From: a bacterium
Lineage (GTDB): Bacteria > Sysuimicrobiota > Sysuimicrobiia > Sysuimicrobiales > Segetimicrobiaceae
NCBI GenBank assembly: GCA_035295165.1
Contig: DATGJN010000080.1
Span: 1 to 51,731 of the forward strand
Length of the DNA: 51,731 nt
Direction of reading: 5' to 3'
Shown: positions 15,776 to 24,592 of the stretch, piece by piece
Layout of the letters: each line of letters begins with the position of its first letter
How positions within the stretch are numbered: position 1 is the stretch's first letter
Notes under the pieces: generated by a model
What the model was told of the DNA's origin: nothing
Seen by the model: only the letters and a program-made list of their open reading frames with translations
The model's database searches: none
Made by a program: the position numbers and the translations under genes

Positions 15776-17062
15776 ATGATCGATCTGAAGCTGCTGCGCG
15801 AGCAACCCGACTTGTTTCGCGCGTCGATGCGAAAACGGGGGTTGGACCCGGGGGCGATCGACGAAGTGCTGGCGCTCGACAAGCGGCGCCGAGAAACCCT
15901 CGCCCGTGTGGAAGGGCTCCGTGCCCGACAGAAGCGCGCCTCCGATGAGATCCGTCGCCTTGCGGACCCGGAGCGGACGGCGCGGCTCGAGGAGCTGCGG
16001 CGCCTGGCCGCCGAGATCAAGGCGGAGGAACCTGCGCTCAACAGTGCCGAGCGCGAGCTGACCGCAGCGCTGCGCACCATCCCCAACCCGCCCCATGCGT
16101 CCGTACCGGAGGGCGGCGCCGACGCCGGCCAAACCATCCGGACGGTGGGCATGCCGCCGGCGTTTCCGTTCACCGCGCGGGACCACGTCGAACTCGGCAC
16201 CCTCCTCGACATCCTCGACGTGGAGCGCAGCGCCAAGACCTCTGGGTCTCGATTCTTCTTTCTGCGGCGCGACGGAGCACTGTTGCAGCTCGCGCTGATC
16301 CGCTACGCGGTCGACCAGCTATCGACCGAGGGGTTCGTGCCGACGATCACGCCGGTGCTCGTTCGCCGGGAGAACCTGCTCGGGATGATGGGCGGCGCGC
16401 AACTCGACGACCAGATGGTGTACCGTGTGGAGGGAGAAGATCTCGCGTTGACGGGTACGTCGGAAATGGCCCTCGGGACGATGCACGCCGGGGAGGTGCT
16501 GGAGGAAACCCAGTTACCGGTCCGGCTCTGCGGCATCTCGACGTGCTTTCGCCGGGAGTCCGGCGCGCACGGCAAGGACACCCGCGGCATCTTCCGGGTA
16601 CATCAGTTCGACAAGGTGGAGATGTTCTCGTACTGTCACCCCGACCGCTCCTGGGACGAACAGGAGTTCCTCCTGAGCCTCGAGGAGCGCCTCTGGCAGT
16701 CGCTCGACCTCCCGTACCGCGTCGTGAACATCGCCGCGGGCGACCTCGGCGATCCGGCGGCACGCAAGTTCGACATCGAGACGTGGATGCCCGGGCGGAA
16801 CGGCTACGGGGAGACGCAGTCGTGCAGCAACTGCACGGATTTCCAGGCGCGCGCGGTCAACGTCCGCTTCCGGCGGCGAGACCGGACCGGCACGGAGTTC
16901 GTGCATACCCTGAACGGCACGGCCGTCGCCGTCCCGCGAACGATCGTGGCGATTCTGGAGAACTATCAGCAGGCGGACGGCAGCGTGACAATCCCGGAAC
17001 CGCTCGTTCCGTACATGGGCGGGCTCAAACAGATCCGGCCGCGCGACACGACGGCCAGGTGA
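15776..17062 (+). CDS. serS: Serine-tRNA ligase
   Basis: SerRS charges tRNA-Ser (and tRNA-Sec) with serine. The 428-residue length is normal. The start MIDLKLLREQPDLFRASMRK leads into the N-terminal coiled-coil arm (about 30-100) that grips the long variable arm of tRNA-Ser. The class II core follows, with motif 2 (CFRRESGAHGKDTRGIFRVH) and motif 3 region (NGTAVAVPRTIVAILENYQ), plus TSEMALG and SNCTDFQARA. It starts 61 nt after serA and should be part of the same T-box-controlled transcript. It also matters for selenocysteine, because SelD in this window is itself a selenoprotein and Sec-tRNA is first charged by SerRS. Confidence 0.96.
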   Translation: MIDLKLLREQPDLFRASMRKRGLDPGAIDEVLALDKRRRETLARVEGLRARQKRASDEIRRLADPERTARLEELRRLAAEIKAEEPALNSAERELTAALRTIPNPPHASVPEGGADAGQTIRTVGMPPAFPFTARDHVELGTLLDILDVERSAKTSGSRFFFLRRDGALLQLALIRYAVDQLSTEGFVPTITPVLVRRENLLGMMGGAQLDDQMVYRVEGEDLALTGTSEMALGTMHAGEVLEETQLPVRLCGISTCFRRESGAHGKDTRGIFRVHQFDKVEMFSYCHPDRSWDEQEFLLSLEERLWQSLDLPYRVVNIAAGDLGDPAARKFDIETWMPGRNGYGETQSCSNCTDFQARAVNVRFRRRDRTGTEFVHTLNGTAVAVPRTIVAILENYQQADGSVTIPEPLVPYMGGLKQIRPRDTTAR

Positions 17063-17077
17063 GGAACGGGCGCAGGG

Positions 17078-17100
17078 ACCCGGCGTCAGCGACGCCGGGT
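17078..17100 (+). terminator. Hairpin after serS
   Basis: ACCCGGCGTC (17078-17087) pairs perfectly with GACGCCGGGT (17091-17100) around an AGC loop, 15 nt after the serS stop. The T-run is poor (AGCTTCT), so it may be a weak or Rho-assisted end of the serine operon. Confidence 0.6.
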
Positions 17101-17182
17101 AGCTTCTGCACAGCCGCTTCCGACGCCCGCCCCGGCCGGTCCGTGCGACGGGCGCGGCGCGTTCCAGGCGCCGGCCCGAAGG

Positions 17183-17863
17183 TTACGACGAGACCGACAC
17201 CCCTTGCACACCTTCGATGTCGGCCAGCCTGCGATCGAGGTCGCGCATCCGCCGGCGATACTCGATCTCGACGGCGACGGCTTCCTGCACGTAGCTGAGG
17301 ATCGGCCCCTCGGCGGACTGCGGCTTGTCGCGCTCCAGCGTCCAGATCAGGTCGGTGAGGCTGTGTACCAACTCCTTCAACTGCACACGAATCCCTCCCC
17401 TTGGGGTTTCGCGTTGGCCGTCCCAGACCACATCGGCCATCGCGGACGTCTCGGGCCCACGCTCCGGTAAGTGAAGCGTGAGAGAGACTCCCCCGTCGGG
17501 GCGGTGGCGTCCTTCGATCAAAGCGAGTAATTCAGCACTGCCATCCGATCGGTACTCATCGACCGAAAGATAGAACGCCACTCCCTCTCGGCGTTCCGCA
17601 AACTCCGGCCCGACGACCTGTCGCCCCACCGCCTCCCAGAACGCGCACGCGCCCCACATCGCGCCGAACTCCAGTGCGGCCGGGCCGAGATACGTGGGAA
17701 CGCCCAGGCGATCGAATACCGCGTCGTCACGGGAAAGAGACGGGTCCCCGTGGGCCGGGAGGCCAGCCACGAGGCCCGCCCGCACAGAACGGGCGAGATC
17801 TGCACGCGTCACAATTGATCGTCTCACGGGGCGCCACGCCGCACGATGACTCACGCGCCTCAC
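17183..17863 (-). CDS. Uncharacterised protein
   Basis: I do not recognise this 226-residue protein. It has no signal peptide or membrane span. A central segment (FGAMWGACAFWEAVGRQVVG) is followed by a beta-rich part with Asp/Glu clusters. The C-terminal third is helical and charged (ELVHSLTDLIWTLERDK, VEIEYRRRMRDLDRRLADIE) and looks like a coiled coil for self-association. The GTG at 17863 is the longest start; GTG codons at 17854 and 17812 are possible, and none has a good ribosome site. It is convergent with serS and divergent from the small protein at 18132. Codon use matches its neighbours, so a recent transfer is not suggested. Confidence 0.6.
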   Translation of the reverse strand: MRRVSHRAAWRPVRRSIVTRADLARSVRAGLVAGLPAHGDPSLSRDDAVFDRLGVPTYLGPAALEFGAMWGACAFWEAVGRQVVGPEFAERREGVAFYLSVDEYRSDGSAELLALIEGRHRPDGGVSLTLHLPERGPETSAMADVVWDGQRETPRGGIRVQLKELVHSLTDLIWTLERDKPQSAEGPILSYVQEAVAVEIEYRRRMRDLDRRLADIEGVQGVSVSS

Positions 17864-18131
17864 GGCGGCGCATCACGTCATTGCACGCCGGTTGGCGAGT
17901 TCCTGCTCCACCTCCCGCAGCCGAGGCGCCGCACGTGTGTCGAGTGAACGATTCGGTCGTCGGATCTGGACGAGGGGTTTCGACCTGGCGCGCGGCGGTG
18001 GCGCACCCGAGCGCCGCGGCATGCATCGCATTCTTGATCGGCAGTTGATTCGATTTGATTTGGAATCGTAGCAGGCATTGTCGAGGTGGCACAGAAACAC
18101 TGTGTACATCTATCGTACGGGGAGAACGACA

Positions 18132-18473
18132 GTGCCGTTGACGGATAGTGGCTTTTCCAGTCCGCACGAAGAAGATGATCTGATGGCGCAAACGCTCCGA
18201 GCAGTTCGGGCAATTCGAGGAGGAACACTCCCGGCGGAATCGATCCAAGGCGCGACGCGTCGGATCAAGATATCCGAAGACATCCACATCGCGCTGGAAC
18301 ACGTGTGTTCCGCGGTCGAGAGCATTGTGGAGTGGATGGAACAGGAAGCGCGGCCTCACGCTGAGGCGACCCAACTCGTCGGCAACCTGCGCAAGGCGGG
18401 CGATGCCCTGGCGCGCTGCGCCGCCGAATATCCGCTTGAGATGGTGCTCGAGAAGGAAGACCTGCCTTCGTAA
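18132..18473 (+). CDS. Small uncharacterised helical protein
   Basis: A 113-residue acidic protein of unknown function. I chose GTG 18132 because GGGGAGA (18119-18125) sits at the right distance; ATG 18183 would give a shorter form starting MAQTLRAVRA. The body has a basic strand (ATRRIKISEDIHIALEHV) and amphipathic helices (AVESIVEWMEQEARPHAEA, VGNLRKAGDALARCAAEYP). There are no membrane spans and one Cys. The region before it (17864-18131) is more AT-rich than its surroundings near 18045-18067 and may hold its promoter, but no clean -35/-10 pair stands out. It is convergent with the YkuK-like gene. It may be a small regulator or partner protein; this is not supported by any family match. 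Confidence 0.6.
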   Translation: MPLTDSGFSSPHEEDDLMAQTLRAVRAIRGGTLPAESIQGATRRIKISEDIHIALEHVCSAVESIVEWMEQEARPHAEATQLVGNLRKAGDALARCAAEYPLEMVLEKEDLPS

Positions 18474-18504
18474 CCGGCCCGCCGCGGACGCGACGGGCCC
18501 GCCG

Positions 18505-19044
18505 CTACTCCCCCGCCGCGCTCCCTTTCAACGCTGCGGGGCGGCGCACGGCGGTGCGCGCGCGCGGAGACGACTTCCCGGTCTCGCGGTCCGCGACCTT
18601 GCTCGCCCCGTAGCTGTCGGGTTTGGTCACCGCGGCGTAGCCGCTGCCCTGGACCATGCCGACGACCTCGCGAATCACCCGCTTGGTCTCCCCGCGGTCG
18701 CCGACGTCCAGATGAATCTCCACGGGCAGTTCGCTGTAACCGTTCTTCGCGAGTTCGGCGCTGAGCTGGCTTGCCGTCTCCAGGCTGAGCGAGGTTTCGT
18801 AGAGAATGCGCTGTCGCAGGCTCTCGATCTTGCGGTTTCGGAACTTGTGGTAGAAATACCGCCCCCCGCGACCGACGCGATGCACCACGACGGCGGTCAC
18901 GAAACAGGTGTCGTCGCCTAGCAGGGAGTCCGTCCCGATGATCAGGTGGTACCGTTGGTCCGGCTGTTCCTGCATGTAGCCGACGAGCTGTTGGAACATG
19001 CGTTCGAAGCTGAGCCTACCGTATGTAGGGCTGACGAACTCCAT
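18505..19044 (-). CDS. YkuK-like protein with RNase H-like fold (DUF458)
   Basis: This 179-residue protein matches the Bacillus YkuK family. The core reads LIIGTDSLLGDD, then TAVVVHRVGRGGRYFYHKF, then SLRQRILYETSLSLETA. The first Asp of IGTDS and the later Glu/Asp residues (VEIHLDVGD) resemble the acidic metal-binding set of RNase H-like folds. In Bacillus the family is linked to sporulating Gram-positives, but its reaction is not established. The C-terminal ~30 residues are Arg/Ala-rich and extra. The ATG at 19044 fits the conserved start (MEFVSPTYGRLSFE). It is upstream-convergent with the small ORF at 18132 and lies downstream of recR on the same strand, with a 69-nt gap. Confidence 0.8.
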   Translation of the reverse strand: MEFVSPTYGRLSFERMFQQLVGYMQEQPDQRYHLIIGTDSLLGDDTCFVTAVVVHRVGRGGRYFYHKFRNRKIESLRQRILYETSLSLETASQLSAELAKNGYSELPVEIHLDVGDRGETKRVIREVVGMVQGSGYAAVTKPDSYGASKVADRETGKSSPRARTAVRRPAALKGSAAGE

Positions 19045-19113
19045 ACCCTCACCGCGCCCAGTATAACCAAGGGATCGGAACCAGGCAAGTGACCGTGCGG
19101 ACGCGCAGGCCGG

Positions 19114-19713
19114 CTACAGCTCGCGGCGTCCCTCCAGCGCGCGAGCCAGCGTCACCTCGTCCGCGTACTCCAGATCGCCGCCAACGGGTAACCCGTGCGC
19201 GATCCGGGTGACCCGGACCCCGAGGGGCTTGAGCACTTTGGACAGATAGAGCGCTGTGGCTTCGCCCTCCACGCGGGGATTCGTGGCGACGATGACCTCG
19301 CAGACCTCGCCCGTGGAGACGCGATGCAGCAGTTCGGTGATGCGCAGGTCGTCCGGTCCGATCCCGTCCAGGGGGGAGATCGCACCCTGCAGGACGTGAT
19401 AGACGCCCTTGAACTCGCGCGTGCGCTCCATCGCGGCGATGTCCCGCGCGTCCTCGACGACGCAGATCACCGACCGGTCCCGCTGCGGATTGGTGCACAG
19501 CGCGCACGGGTCGGCCTCGGTGATGTTGCCGCACACGGAGCAGTGACGGATCCGACGTTTGCATTCCAGAATCGCCTCGGCAAGAGCCTCGGCGTCCTGC
19601 GCCGACATCGAGAGCATGTGGAACGCGAGACGCTGCGCGGTCTTCGGACCGACCGTGGGCAGCTTCCCCAGCTCCTCGATCAGCCGGGCGAGCGGCGGCG
19701 CGTACGTGAACAC
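19114..19713 (-). CDS. recR: Recombination mediator RecR
   Basis: RecR works with RecO/RecF to load RecA at gaps. The 199-residue length is normal. The domain order is a helix-hairpin-helix ([20 protein letters not shown]), a four-Cys zinc finger ([16 protein letters not shown]), a Toprim domain ([17 protein letters not shown], then [18 protein letters not shown]) and the C-terminal Walker-B-like end ([17 protein letters not shown]). The start lies 7 bp after the ebfC stop, so the order dnaX-ebfC-recR on one transcript is the classical arrangement, coupling replication-clamp loading and repair genes. Confidence 0.97.
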   Translation of the reverse strand: MFTYAPPLARLIEELGKLPTVGPKTAQRLAFHMLSMSAQDAEALAEAILECKRRIRHCSVCGNITEADPCALCTNPQRDRSVICVVEDARDIAAMERTREFKGVYHVLQGAISPLDGIGPDDLRITELLHRVSTGEVCEVIVATNPRVEGEATALYLSKVLKPLGVRVTRIAHGLPVGGDLEYADEVTLARALEGRREL

Positions 19714-19720
19714 CGCGGAC

Positions 19721-20044
19721 TCACGCGCCGGGGCCGGGCAGACCGGGAATCTGGAGCCCCCCGGTCACGGCCTTCATGCGCTCGGCGGCCAGGTCCCGGG
19801 CCTTCCGAAGGGCTTCCCCGGACGCCGCGACGACCAGATCCTCGAGCATCGAGACGTCGCTCGGGTCGACGACGCTAGGGTCGATCGTGATCGAGACGAG
19901 ATCCCCGTGCCCGTTCGCGATTGCGCGGACGACACCGCCGCCAGCGGTCCCCTCGACGCGTTCGCCCGACAGCGCCTCTTGGACCCGGGCCATCTCTTCC
20001 TGGACCTTCTGAACCTGCTTCAGCATCTTCTGCATGTTGAACAT
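19721..20044 (-). CDS. ebfC: YbaB/EbfC nucleoid-associated protein
   Basis: This 107-residue DNA-binding protein of the YbaB/EbfC family forms a tweezer-like dimer and binds DNA broadly. It shows the standard start [20 protein letters not shown], the [20 protein letters not shown] strand region and the [20 protein letters not shown] helix. It lies between dnaX (70 bp upstream) and recR (7 bp downstream), the conserved position of this gene in most bacteria. Length and residues are normal. Confidence 0.95.
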   Translation of the reverse strand: MFNMQKMLKQVQKVQEEMARVQEALSGERVEGTAGGGVVRAIANGHGDLVSITIDPSVVDPSDVSMLEDLVVAASGEALRKARDLAAERMKAVTGGLQIPGLPGPGA

Positions 20045-20113
20045 GCGTCACTCCCCATGGTGCGTAGGACGCTCGGCGCCCCGAACCAGCGCCGGGCCTC
20101 GCCACGGCCGCCC

Positions 20114-21958
20114 TTACTCGGGGCGCCGGACCTCCTGCACGGGATTGCCGAACCGGCGCACCGCCTCCGAGACCAACACATCATCGGCTGCGCCGGGGGC
20201 CTCGGGAGGCACCTCCTGCGCCGGCGGCGGGGTGTCATCGAGCGTAAACCGCACGCGCATCGGCGCACCAAACACGCGCGCCAGCGCATCCTCCACGATC
20301 CGGCGGGTCTTGAGGTCCTGAAGGCTCTCCATGTGGAACCGGTGCCGCACCGCAAGCACCAGCTCGGTGCCAGACAGCTCACGGGGCGTGCTCTCCAGGA
20401 GAAACGCGTGGACCGTGCGAGTGCGCTGCTTCACCTCCTCCATCACGTGGCCCCACCGGGCACGGAGCAACTCGAAGCTCACGCCGCCCTCGGACGCAGC
20501 GTCGCGGGCGGCCACCTGCCCGGGAGACGCCCCAGCGCCGGGCGGCTCGGGCGCGGCGGCTCCGCGCGCCCCCGCCGGATCCGATCGTGAACCCGCGGAG
20601 GCGCTGGCCTGCGATTCCTCGACCGCCCCCGTCGAGTCAGCCCCGGCGTCGCTGCGCGACGGGTCGCGACGGGGCGCGCCCGCAGTTCTCGGCGCGGCCG
20701 AGCGTGAGGCGCCGCCGCGCCGCCCCTGCCCGGCGTCGTCTCCAGAGGACGGGGCGCCGGTCGCGGGACCCTCCGAGCGCGGCGGCGCGGCCGCACCGTC
20801 TCCGGCCGGTCGATCGCGCCGCCGCTCGAGCGCCTCCACCCGCGCTGTCAACCCGTCGAGCGTCGGATCCATCTCCGGGCGGCTCACCCGCAGCAGCGCC
20901 ATCTCGAGCGCAATCCGCGGCTGGGTCGTCAGCCTGGCTTCCGCCTCGGCGGCGGCGAGCATCCGGATCTTCTGGATGATCGCCGCCGGGGCGAGCCGCG
21001 CGCTCTGCGCGCGCAGGGAAGCCAGCCGAGCGTCGCTCGTCTCGACGACCCCCCGGGGCTCGTCGACCACCGCAACCACGAGGAGATCCCGGAACTGCTC
21101 GATGAGACTCCTGAGGATCTGGCGGACATCACGGCCCTCGTCGATCACGCGGGCCGCGATCACCAAGCACCGCGCGCCATCGCCGCCGATGATGGCGTCC
21201 GCCAGTTCCTGCGTCACTTCCTCCTCGATCACGCCGAGCACCGCCAGCACGTCGGCCGTGGTCACGGTTCCCTGGCAAAAGGCGCTGAGCTGGTCGAGCA
21301 GGCTCTCAGCGTCCCGCAACGCGCCGTCCGCGCTCCGTGCGATCAGATGGAGCGCATCCTCCTCGACAGTGAACCCCTCCGACGTCGCGATGGCGCGCAG
21401 GCGGTCGACGATCGTGGCCTGAGGAATACGTTTGAAGTCGAAGCGCTGGGTGCGCGACGTGATCGTCGGCGGGAGCCGGTGCGGCTCGGTTGTCACGAGG
21501 ACGAGCACGGCGTGCGCCGGTGGCTCCTCGAGCGTCTTCAGCAGCGCGTTGGCCGCCTCCGTCGTCAACATGTGCGCCTCGTCGATGATGTACACGTTGT
21601 ACCGGCTCCCGACGGGGACGCGCGAGATCTTCTCGCGGAGATCGCGGATCTCGTCGATGCCGCGGTTGCTCGCCGCGTCGATCTCAATGACGTCGAGCGA
21701 GGCGCCCTCGCTGATCGCGCGACAGTTCGCGCACACGTTGCATGGCGTCGGCGTGGGACCGCGTTCGCAGTTCAGCGCCTTCGCGAGTAACCGCGCCGTG
21801 GTCGTCTTGCCGGTGCCGCGGTACCCGCAGAACAGATACGCGTGCACGATGCGGTTCGATGCGATGGCGTTCTGAAGCGTGCGGGTCACACGCTCCTGGC
21901 CGAACACATCCTCGAACGTCTGCGGCCGCCATTTCCGGTAGAAGGACACATGAGACAC
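20114..21958 (-). CDS. dnaX: DNA polymerase III subunit gamma/tau
   Basis: The clamp-loader ATPase has ~614 residues from GTG 21958, chosen because GAGGTGG lies eight bases upstream; GTG 21970 is the longest option. Visible parts are the Walker A (GYRGTGKTTTARLLAKAL), the zinc cysteines (C-x8-CNVCANC), Walker B (VYIIDEAHML), sensor 1 and SRC-like region (PPTITSRTQRFDFKR), and the domain III helices. Residues ~385-480 form a low-complexity Ala/Gly/Arg/Ser linker, followed by a tau-like end (RWGHVMEEVKQRTRTVHAFL). No slippery A-rich tract for making gamma was seen. The operon runs dnaX-ebfC-recR, with the SRP RNA gene further upstream. Confidence 0.95.
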   Translation of the reverse strand: MSHVSFYRKWRPQTFEDVFGQERVTRTLQNAIASNRIVHAYLFCGYRGTGKTTTARLLAKALNCERGPTPTPCNVCANCRAISEGASLDVIEIDAASNRGIDEIRDLREKISRVPVGSRYNVYIIDEAHMLTTEAANALLKTLEEPPAHAVLVLVTTEPHRLPPTITSRTQRFDFKRIPQATIVDRLRAIATSEGFTVEEDALHLIARSADGALRDAESLLDQLSAFCQGTVTTADVLAVLGVIEEEVTQELADAIIGGDGARCLVIAARVIDEGRDVRQILRSLIEQFRDLLVVAVVDEPRGVVETSDARLASLRAQSARLAPAAIIQKIRMLAAAEAEARLTTQPRIALEMALLRVSRPEMDPTLDGLTARVEALERRRDRPAGDGAAAPPRSEGPATGAPSSGDDAGQGRRGGASRSAAPRTAGAPRRDPSRSDAGADSTGAVEESQASASAGSRSDPAGARGAAAPEPPGAGASPGQVAARDAASEGGVSFELLRARWGHVMEEVKQRTRTVHAFLLESTPRELSGTELVLAVRHRFHMESLQDLKTRRIVEDALARVFGAPMRVRFTLDDTPPPAQEVPPEAPGAADDVLVSEAVRRFGNPVQEVRRPE

Positions 21959-22040
21959 GCGGACGTCCACCTCGCGCAGGTCTTGCGACGTATTCGCCGA
22001 ACCTTACCGGCACTCCTGGAGGTGCAGCATCGGACCGCGA

Positions 22041-22922
22041 TTGCTCGCGCTGGTTTCCCTTACGATCGCGGTCGGCATCTTCTTCGACGCGAGGCCGCGC
22101 GTCGGCGCGAGGTCCGCCGCGCTGTGGGCGGTGGCCACGCTGCTCGGCCTGGGTCTCGTCGCGCCGCTCTACCTGTTGATGCGTCCCTCACGCGCGCCGG
22201 CGTGGGGGATCCTCGAAATCCTGGCGCTCACGCTGTTCTTCACGATGATCGTCCCGCTCATCGGCCAATTGCTTCACGTCCGCGCCGCCGGTGCGCCGCC
22301 GCTTCCGACGATCGCCGCGCTCGCGGTGCTCCAGAACGCGGTGTTCGCCGCCGCTGCCGTCTACGTCGCGCGCGTCAAGTACCGCCTCCCGCTCGCCGCG
22401 CTTGGCCTCACGATCGGTGCCTGGTCGCAGCGGCTCCGCCAGGGCGCGATCGCCGCGGCGGCCGGCATCGCGGCGAACAGCGTGGGGCAGAGCGCCACCG
22501 TGGCCGCGCTCGCGATCTGGATGGGGCGCCAGGCCGCAAACGACCTCGTGGTGCGCGACGAGGTCCACACGCCGGTGTACCGCATCCTACCGCAGCTTCA
22601 TCAACGCGGCGAGATCGCCGTCCTCGCGGTGCTGGTCGGCATCGTCGTGCCGATCGGCGAGGAGATCTTCTTTCGGGGCCTCGCGTTCGGGGCGCTGCGC
22701 CGCGTGATGAACCGCCACCTCGCGGTACTGCTGAGCGCGTTGTTCTTCGCCGCAGCCCATCTCGAGCCGGTGGCGCTCGTGCCGATCGTGCTGCTCGGCG
22801 TGGTCCTCGCGTACACTTACGATTACACCGGCTCGCTCGCACCGGGCATGATCGCGCACGGCGTCAACAATCTCGCTGCGCTCTTCGTCTTCTACCAGAG
22901 CCCGACCCCGGGATCGTCGTAG
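22041..22922 (+). CDS. CPBP-family intramembrane metalloprotease
   Basis: A membrane protein of ~293 residues with about eight spans. The C-terminal half holds the CPBP (CAAX protease and bacteriocin-processing) signature. This is the Glu pair and Arg in GEEIFFRGLAFGALRR, then His in FFAAAHLEP and His/Asn in IAHGVNNL, which bind zinc inside the membrane. In bacteria these proteins process small peptides, give bacteriocin self-immunity or control signalling. TTG 22041 is the first usable start, but the ribosome site GGAGGTG (22018-22024) is 16 bases away. An unusual ATC at 22029 is better placed, so the start is unsure. It is divergent from dnaX and convergent with the SRP RNA. Confidence 0.85.
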   Translation: MLALVSLTIAVGIFFDARPRVGARSAALWAVATLLGLGLVAPLYLLMRPSRAPAWGILEILALTLFFTMIVPLIGQLLHVRAAGAPPLPTIAALAVLQNAVFAAAAVYVARVKYRLPLAALGLTIGAWSQRLRQGAIAAAAGIAANSVGQSATVAALAIWMGRQAANDLVVRDEVHTPVYRILPQLHQRGEIAVLAVLVGIVVPIGEEIFFRGLAFGALRRVMNRHLAVLLSALFFAAAHLEPVALVPIVLLGVVLAYTYDYTGSLAPGMIAHGVNNLAALFVFYQSPTPGSS

Positions 22923-22942
22923 CCGCCGCACACCCGCGGCGG
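22923..22942 (+). terminator. Hairpin after the CPBP protease gene
   Basis: CCGCCGC (22923-22929) pairs with GCGGCGG (22936-22942) directly after the stop codon. It has no T-run. It lies between convergent transcripts (protease and SRP RNA). Confidence 0.4.
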
Positions 22943-22984
22943 AGAACCCGTACCGGGGGTCTGCGCGCCGGCAAAGAGAGTTTT

Positions 22985-23254
22985 GGCCGTGCACCCGCCG
23001 TCGACAACCTCTCCGAGGCGGTCCCCACGCAGCCAGCTCCGACCAGGTGTCCCCACGGCACACGAAACGGCTTACGTACCGTTGCTTCCTTCCGGACCTG
23101 GCGGGGTTGGTAAGATCTCGTTGCGCGGGACCCGATCCTCCTCACCGCTTACGTAGGCCGGTTCCTCAGAGACGAGGCCTCGGGCGGGAGTTCAGCCCCG
23201 CTGTAGCGGGTTGCGGGTACAGGGAACCGCTAGCTCCCCGCCTAGCACGGCCAC
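22985..23254 (-). ncRNA. ffs: Signal recognition particle RNA, large Gram-positive type
   Basis: Read on the minus strand, the ~270-nt RNA follows the Bacillus scRNA almost block for block. It starts with the Alu-domain GGTGGCCGTGCTAGGCGGGG. Then come GCGGTTCCCTGTACCCGCAA, GGGTCCCGCGCAACG, the universally conserved S-domain CAGGTCCGGAAGGAAGCAAC (23100-23081) that binds Ffh, and near the 3' end GGGTGCACGGCC. The 5' and 3' ends pair (GGCCGTGC with GCACGGCC), closing the Alu domain. The ends are set by these pairings and by the upstream -10 and are good to a few bases. It guides signal-peptide proteins to SecYEG. Its place near dnaX-ebfC-recR and tRNA-Ser mirrors Bacillus. Confidence 0.95.
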
Positions 23255-23259
23255 CAGCA

Positions 23260-23265
23260 GTATAA
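23260..23265 (-). promoter_or_regulatory. -10 element of the SRP RNA
   Basis: TTATAC on the minus strand (23265-23260) lies 6 bases before the proposed RNA 5' end. No clear -35 is visible. Confidence 0.45.
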
Positions 23266-23353
23266 CACACGGGGCGCGCTGTGCCCGGCGCGTCCCACCG
23301 GGTCTTAACTGCGGCCAACAGGGCGGCGCGCGTATCTGGGTCGGGCCGCCACG

Positions 23354-24046
23354 CTACGGCGGCGGTGACGACGGAGGGCTCGTCGAACCCGCGGCGGCGC
23401 GCAGCGCCTCGCCCCGCCGCCGCGATTCCCGCGCGTACCTGAGGGTCCACAGAATCAGCGCGATCGTGACGCCGTTGGATACAATCGGGCCGACGACCAG
23501 CATCCGCGGGATCGACAGGCTCAGCACCAGCAAGACCTTGAGCGCAAACTCGCCGACCCACCCCACGCCCCACACCGTGGTCATGATCCGAAACACCCGG
23601 CGTGCGCCCGCCCGCTGCCAGAGCGCGTTGAACTCGGCAACGCGCACCGGATCGTGTCCCGTGCTGAAGTCGCGGCCGATAAAGAACAACAGCGGTCGGT
23701 GCCACAGGAGCGAGAACAGGCAGATGGCCCCGAGCGCGCCCGTCACGAACGACTCGCGCATCAGCACGAGCTTGGGGTCACCGCTCAGGAACGCGGTCGC
23801 GGCGCCGACGGTGATCCCCACCAGGACAAAGACCCCGATAATGTCGAGCGTGCGGCTGCGGATCAGGCTCAGGACGTTGCCGAGCGCCGGGAACACCCCG
23901 GACAACACGAGCGCGAGTGACGGCGACATGCCCGGCACCCGATGCGTCAGAAACGTGTACGCCAGGTAGGGGCATGCGACATCCAGCACCAGAATCGGTA
24001 CCAACCCGCGCGCGCTGAACCCTTCCTGGGACCGACCGCTAGACAC
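23354..24046 (-). CDS. VC0807-like integral membrane protein
   Basis: This 230-residue protein has about five to six hydrophobic spans (GLVPILVLDVACPYLAYTFL, SLALVLSGVFPALGNVLSLI, LDIIGVFVLVGITVGAA and others). The pattern Asp/Pro in the first span, an SR-rich loop (IRSRTLDI) and FSTGHDP before two late spans fits the VC0807 family of conserved bacterial membrane proteins with no known function. The C-terminus is Pro/Ser-rich. It follows the DUF2269-type gene by 13 bp on the same strand, so the two are probably one transcript. Confidence 0.65.
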   Translation of the reverse strand: MSSGRSQEGFSARGLVPILVLDVACPYLAYTFLTHRVPGMSPSLALVLSGVFPALGNVLSLIRSRTLDIIGVFVLVGITVGAATAFLSGDPKLVLMRESFVTGALGAICLFSLLWHRPLLFFIGRDFSTGHDPVRVAEFNALWQRAGARRVFRIMTTVWGVGWVGEFALKVLLVLSLSIPRMLVVGPIVSNGVTIALILWTLRYARESRRRGEALRAAAGSTSPPSSPPP

Positions 24047-24059
24047 GGCGTCCGGCCGC

Positions 24060-24521
24060 CTACGGTTTCGTGACCATGAGGTACAGCGCGGCGAGAGGCA
24101 GCAGCGTGGCGATCCCGCCCCACAGCGCCCAGCGCGCGGACAGGCGCCGGAACTCGGGGGCGAGACTCCCGGACCGGCGCGCGGCGTCCGCGACCGTGAT
24201 CAACCGGCGCTGGATGGGCACGAGCACGAGCAGATAGAGGAGCACCGTGACCCAGTACAATCCCTGCCCCCACTCCAGCCATGGGAGGCCGTGGAGGGGA
24301 AACGGACGCCGCACCGCCATCGCGTACCCGGTGACCGCGATCAGCGCCGCCCCCGGCACCGTAAACGCCAGATCGGTCAGCCCCACCAGCCGCTGGGCGA
24401 ACGCGATTGTCGCGAGATCACCCGTCCGGTCGGCGCGTGCCTTCCACATTGCGGTCACCATGATGTTACCGAGGAACAGCACCGCACCGAAGATGTGCAG
24501 GAACTTGATAAGCGTGTACAT
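24060..24521 (-). CDS. DUF2269-family membrane protein
   Basis: Membrane protein of 153 residues from ATG 24521 (MYTLIKFLHIFGAVLFLGN). The longer frame upstream lacks family residues and its start has no support. Four spans are predicted. The first-span pattern LIKFLHIFGAVLFLGNIMVT, with a His that could bind heme or metal, the TGY/A loop and the helical cytoplasmic segment (PIQRRLITVADAARRSGSL) match DUF2269 proteins, which have no established role. It is the first gene of a pair with the VC0807-like protein. The two may cooperate, but nothing in sequence proves it. Confidence 0.7.
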   Translation of the reverse strand: MYTLIKFLHIFGAVLFLGNIMVTAMWKARADRTGDLATIAFAQRLVGLTDLAFTVPGAALIAVTGYAMAVRRPFPLHGLPWLEWGQGLYWVTVLLYLLVLVPIQRRLITVADAARRSGSLAPEFRRLSARWALWGGIATLLPLAALYLMVTKP

Positions 24522-24592
24522 CGGCCGTCTCTTCCGCCTGGAGAGGGCGCGGTCCTGCACCGTGCGTGCGGTCGCGGCATGGATGCCGGAAA

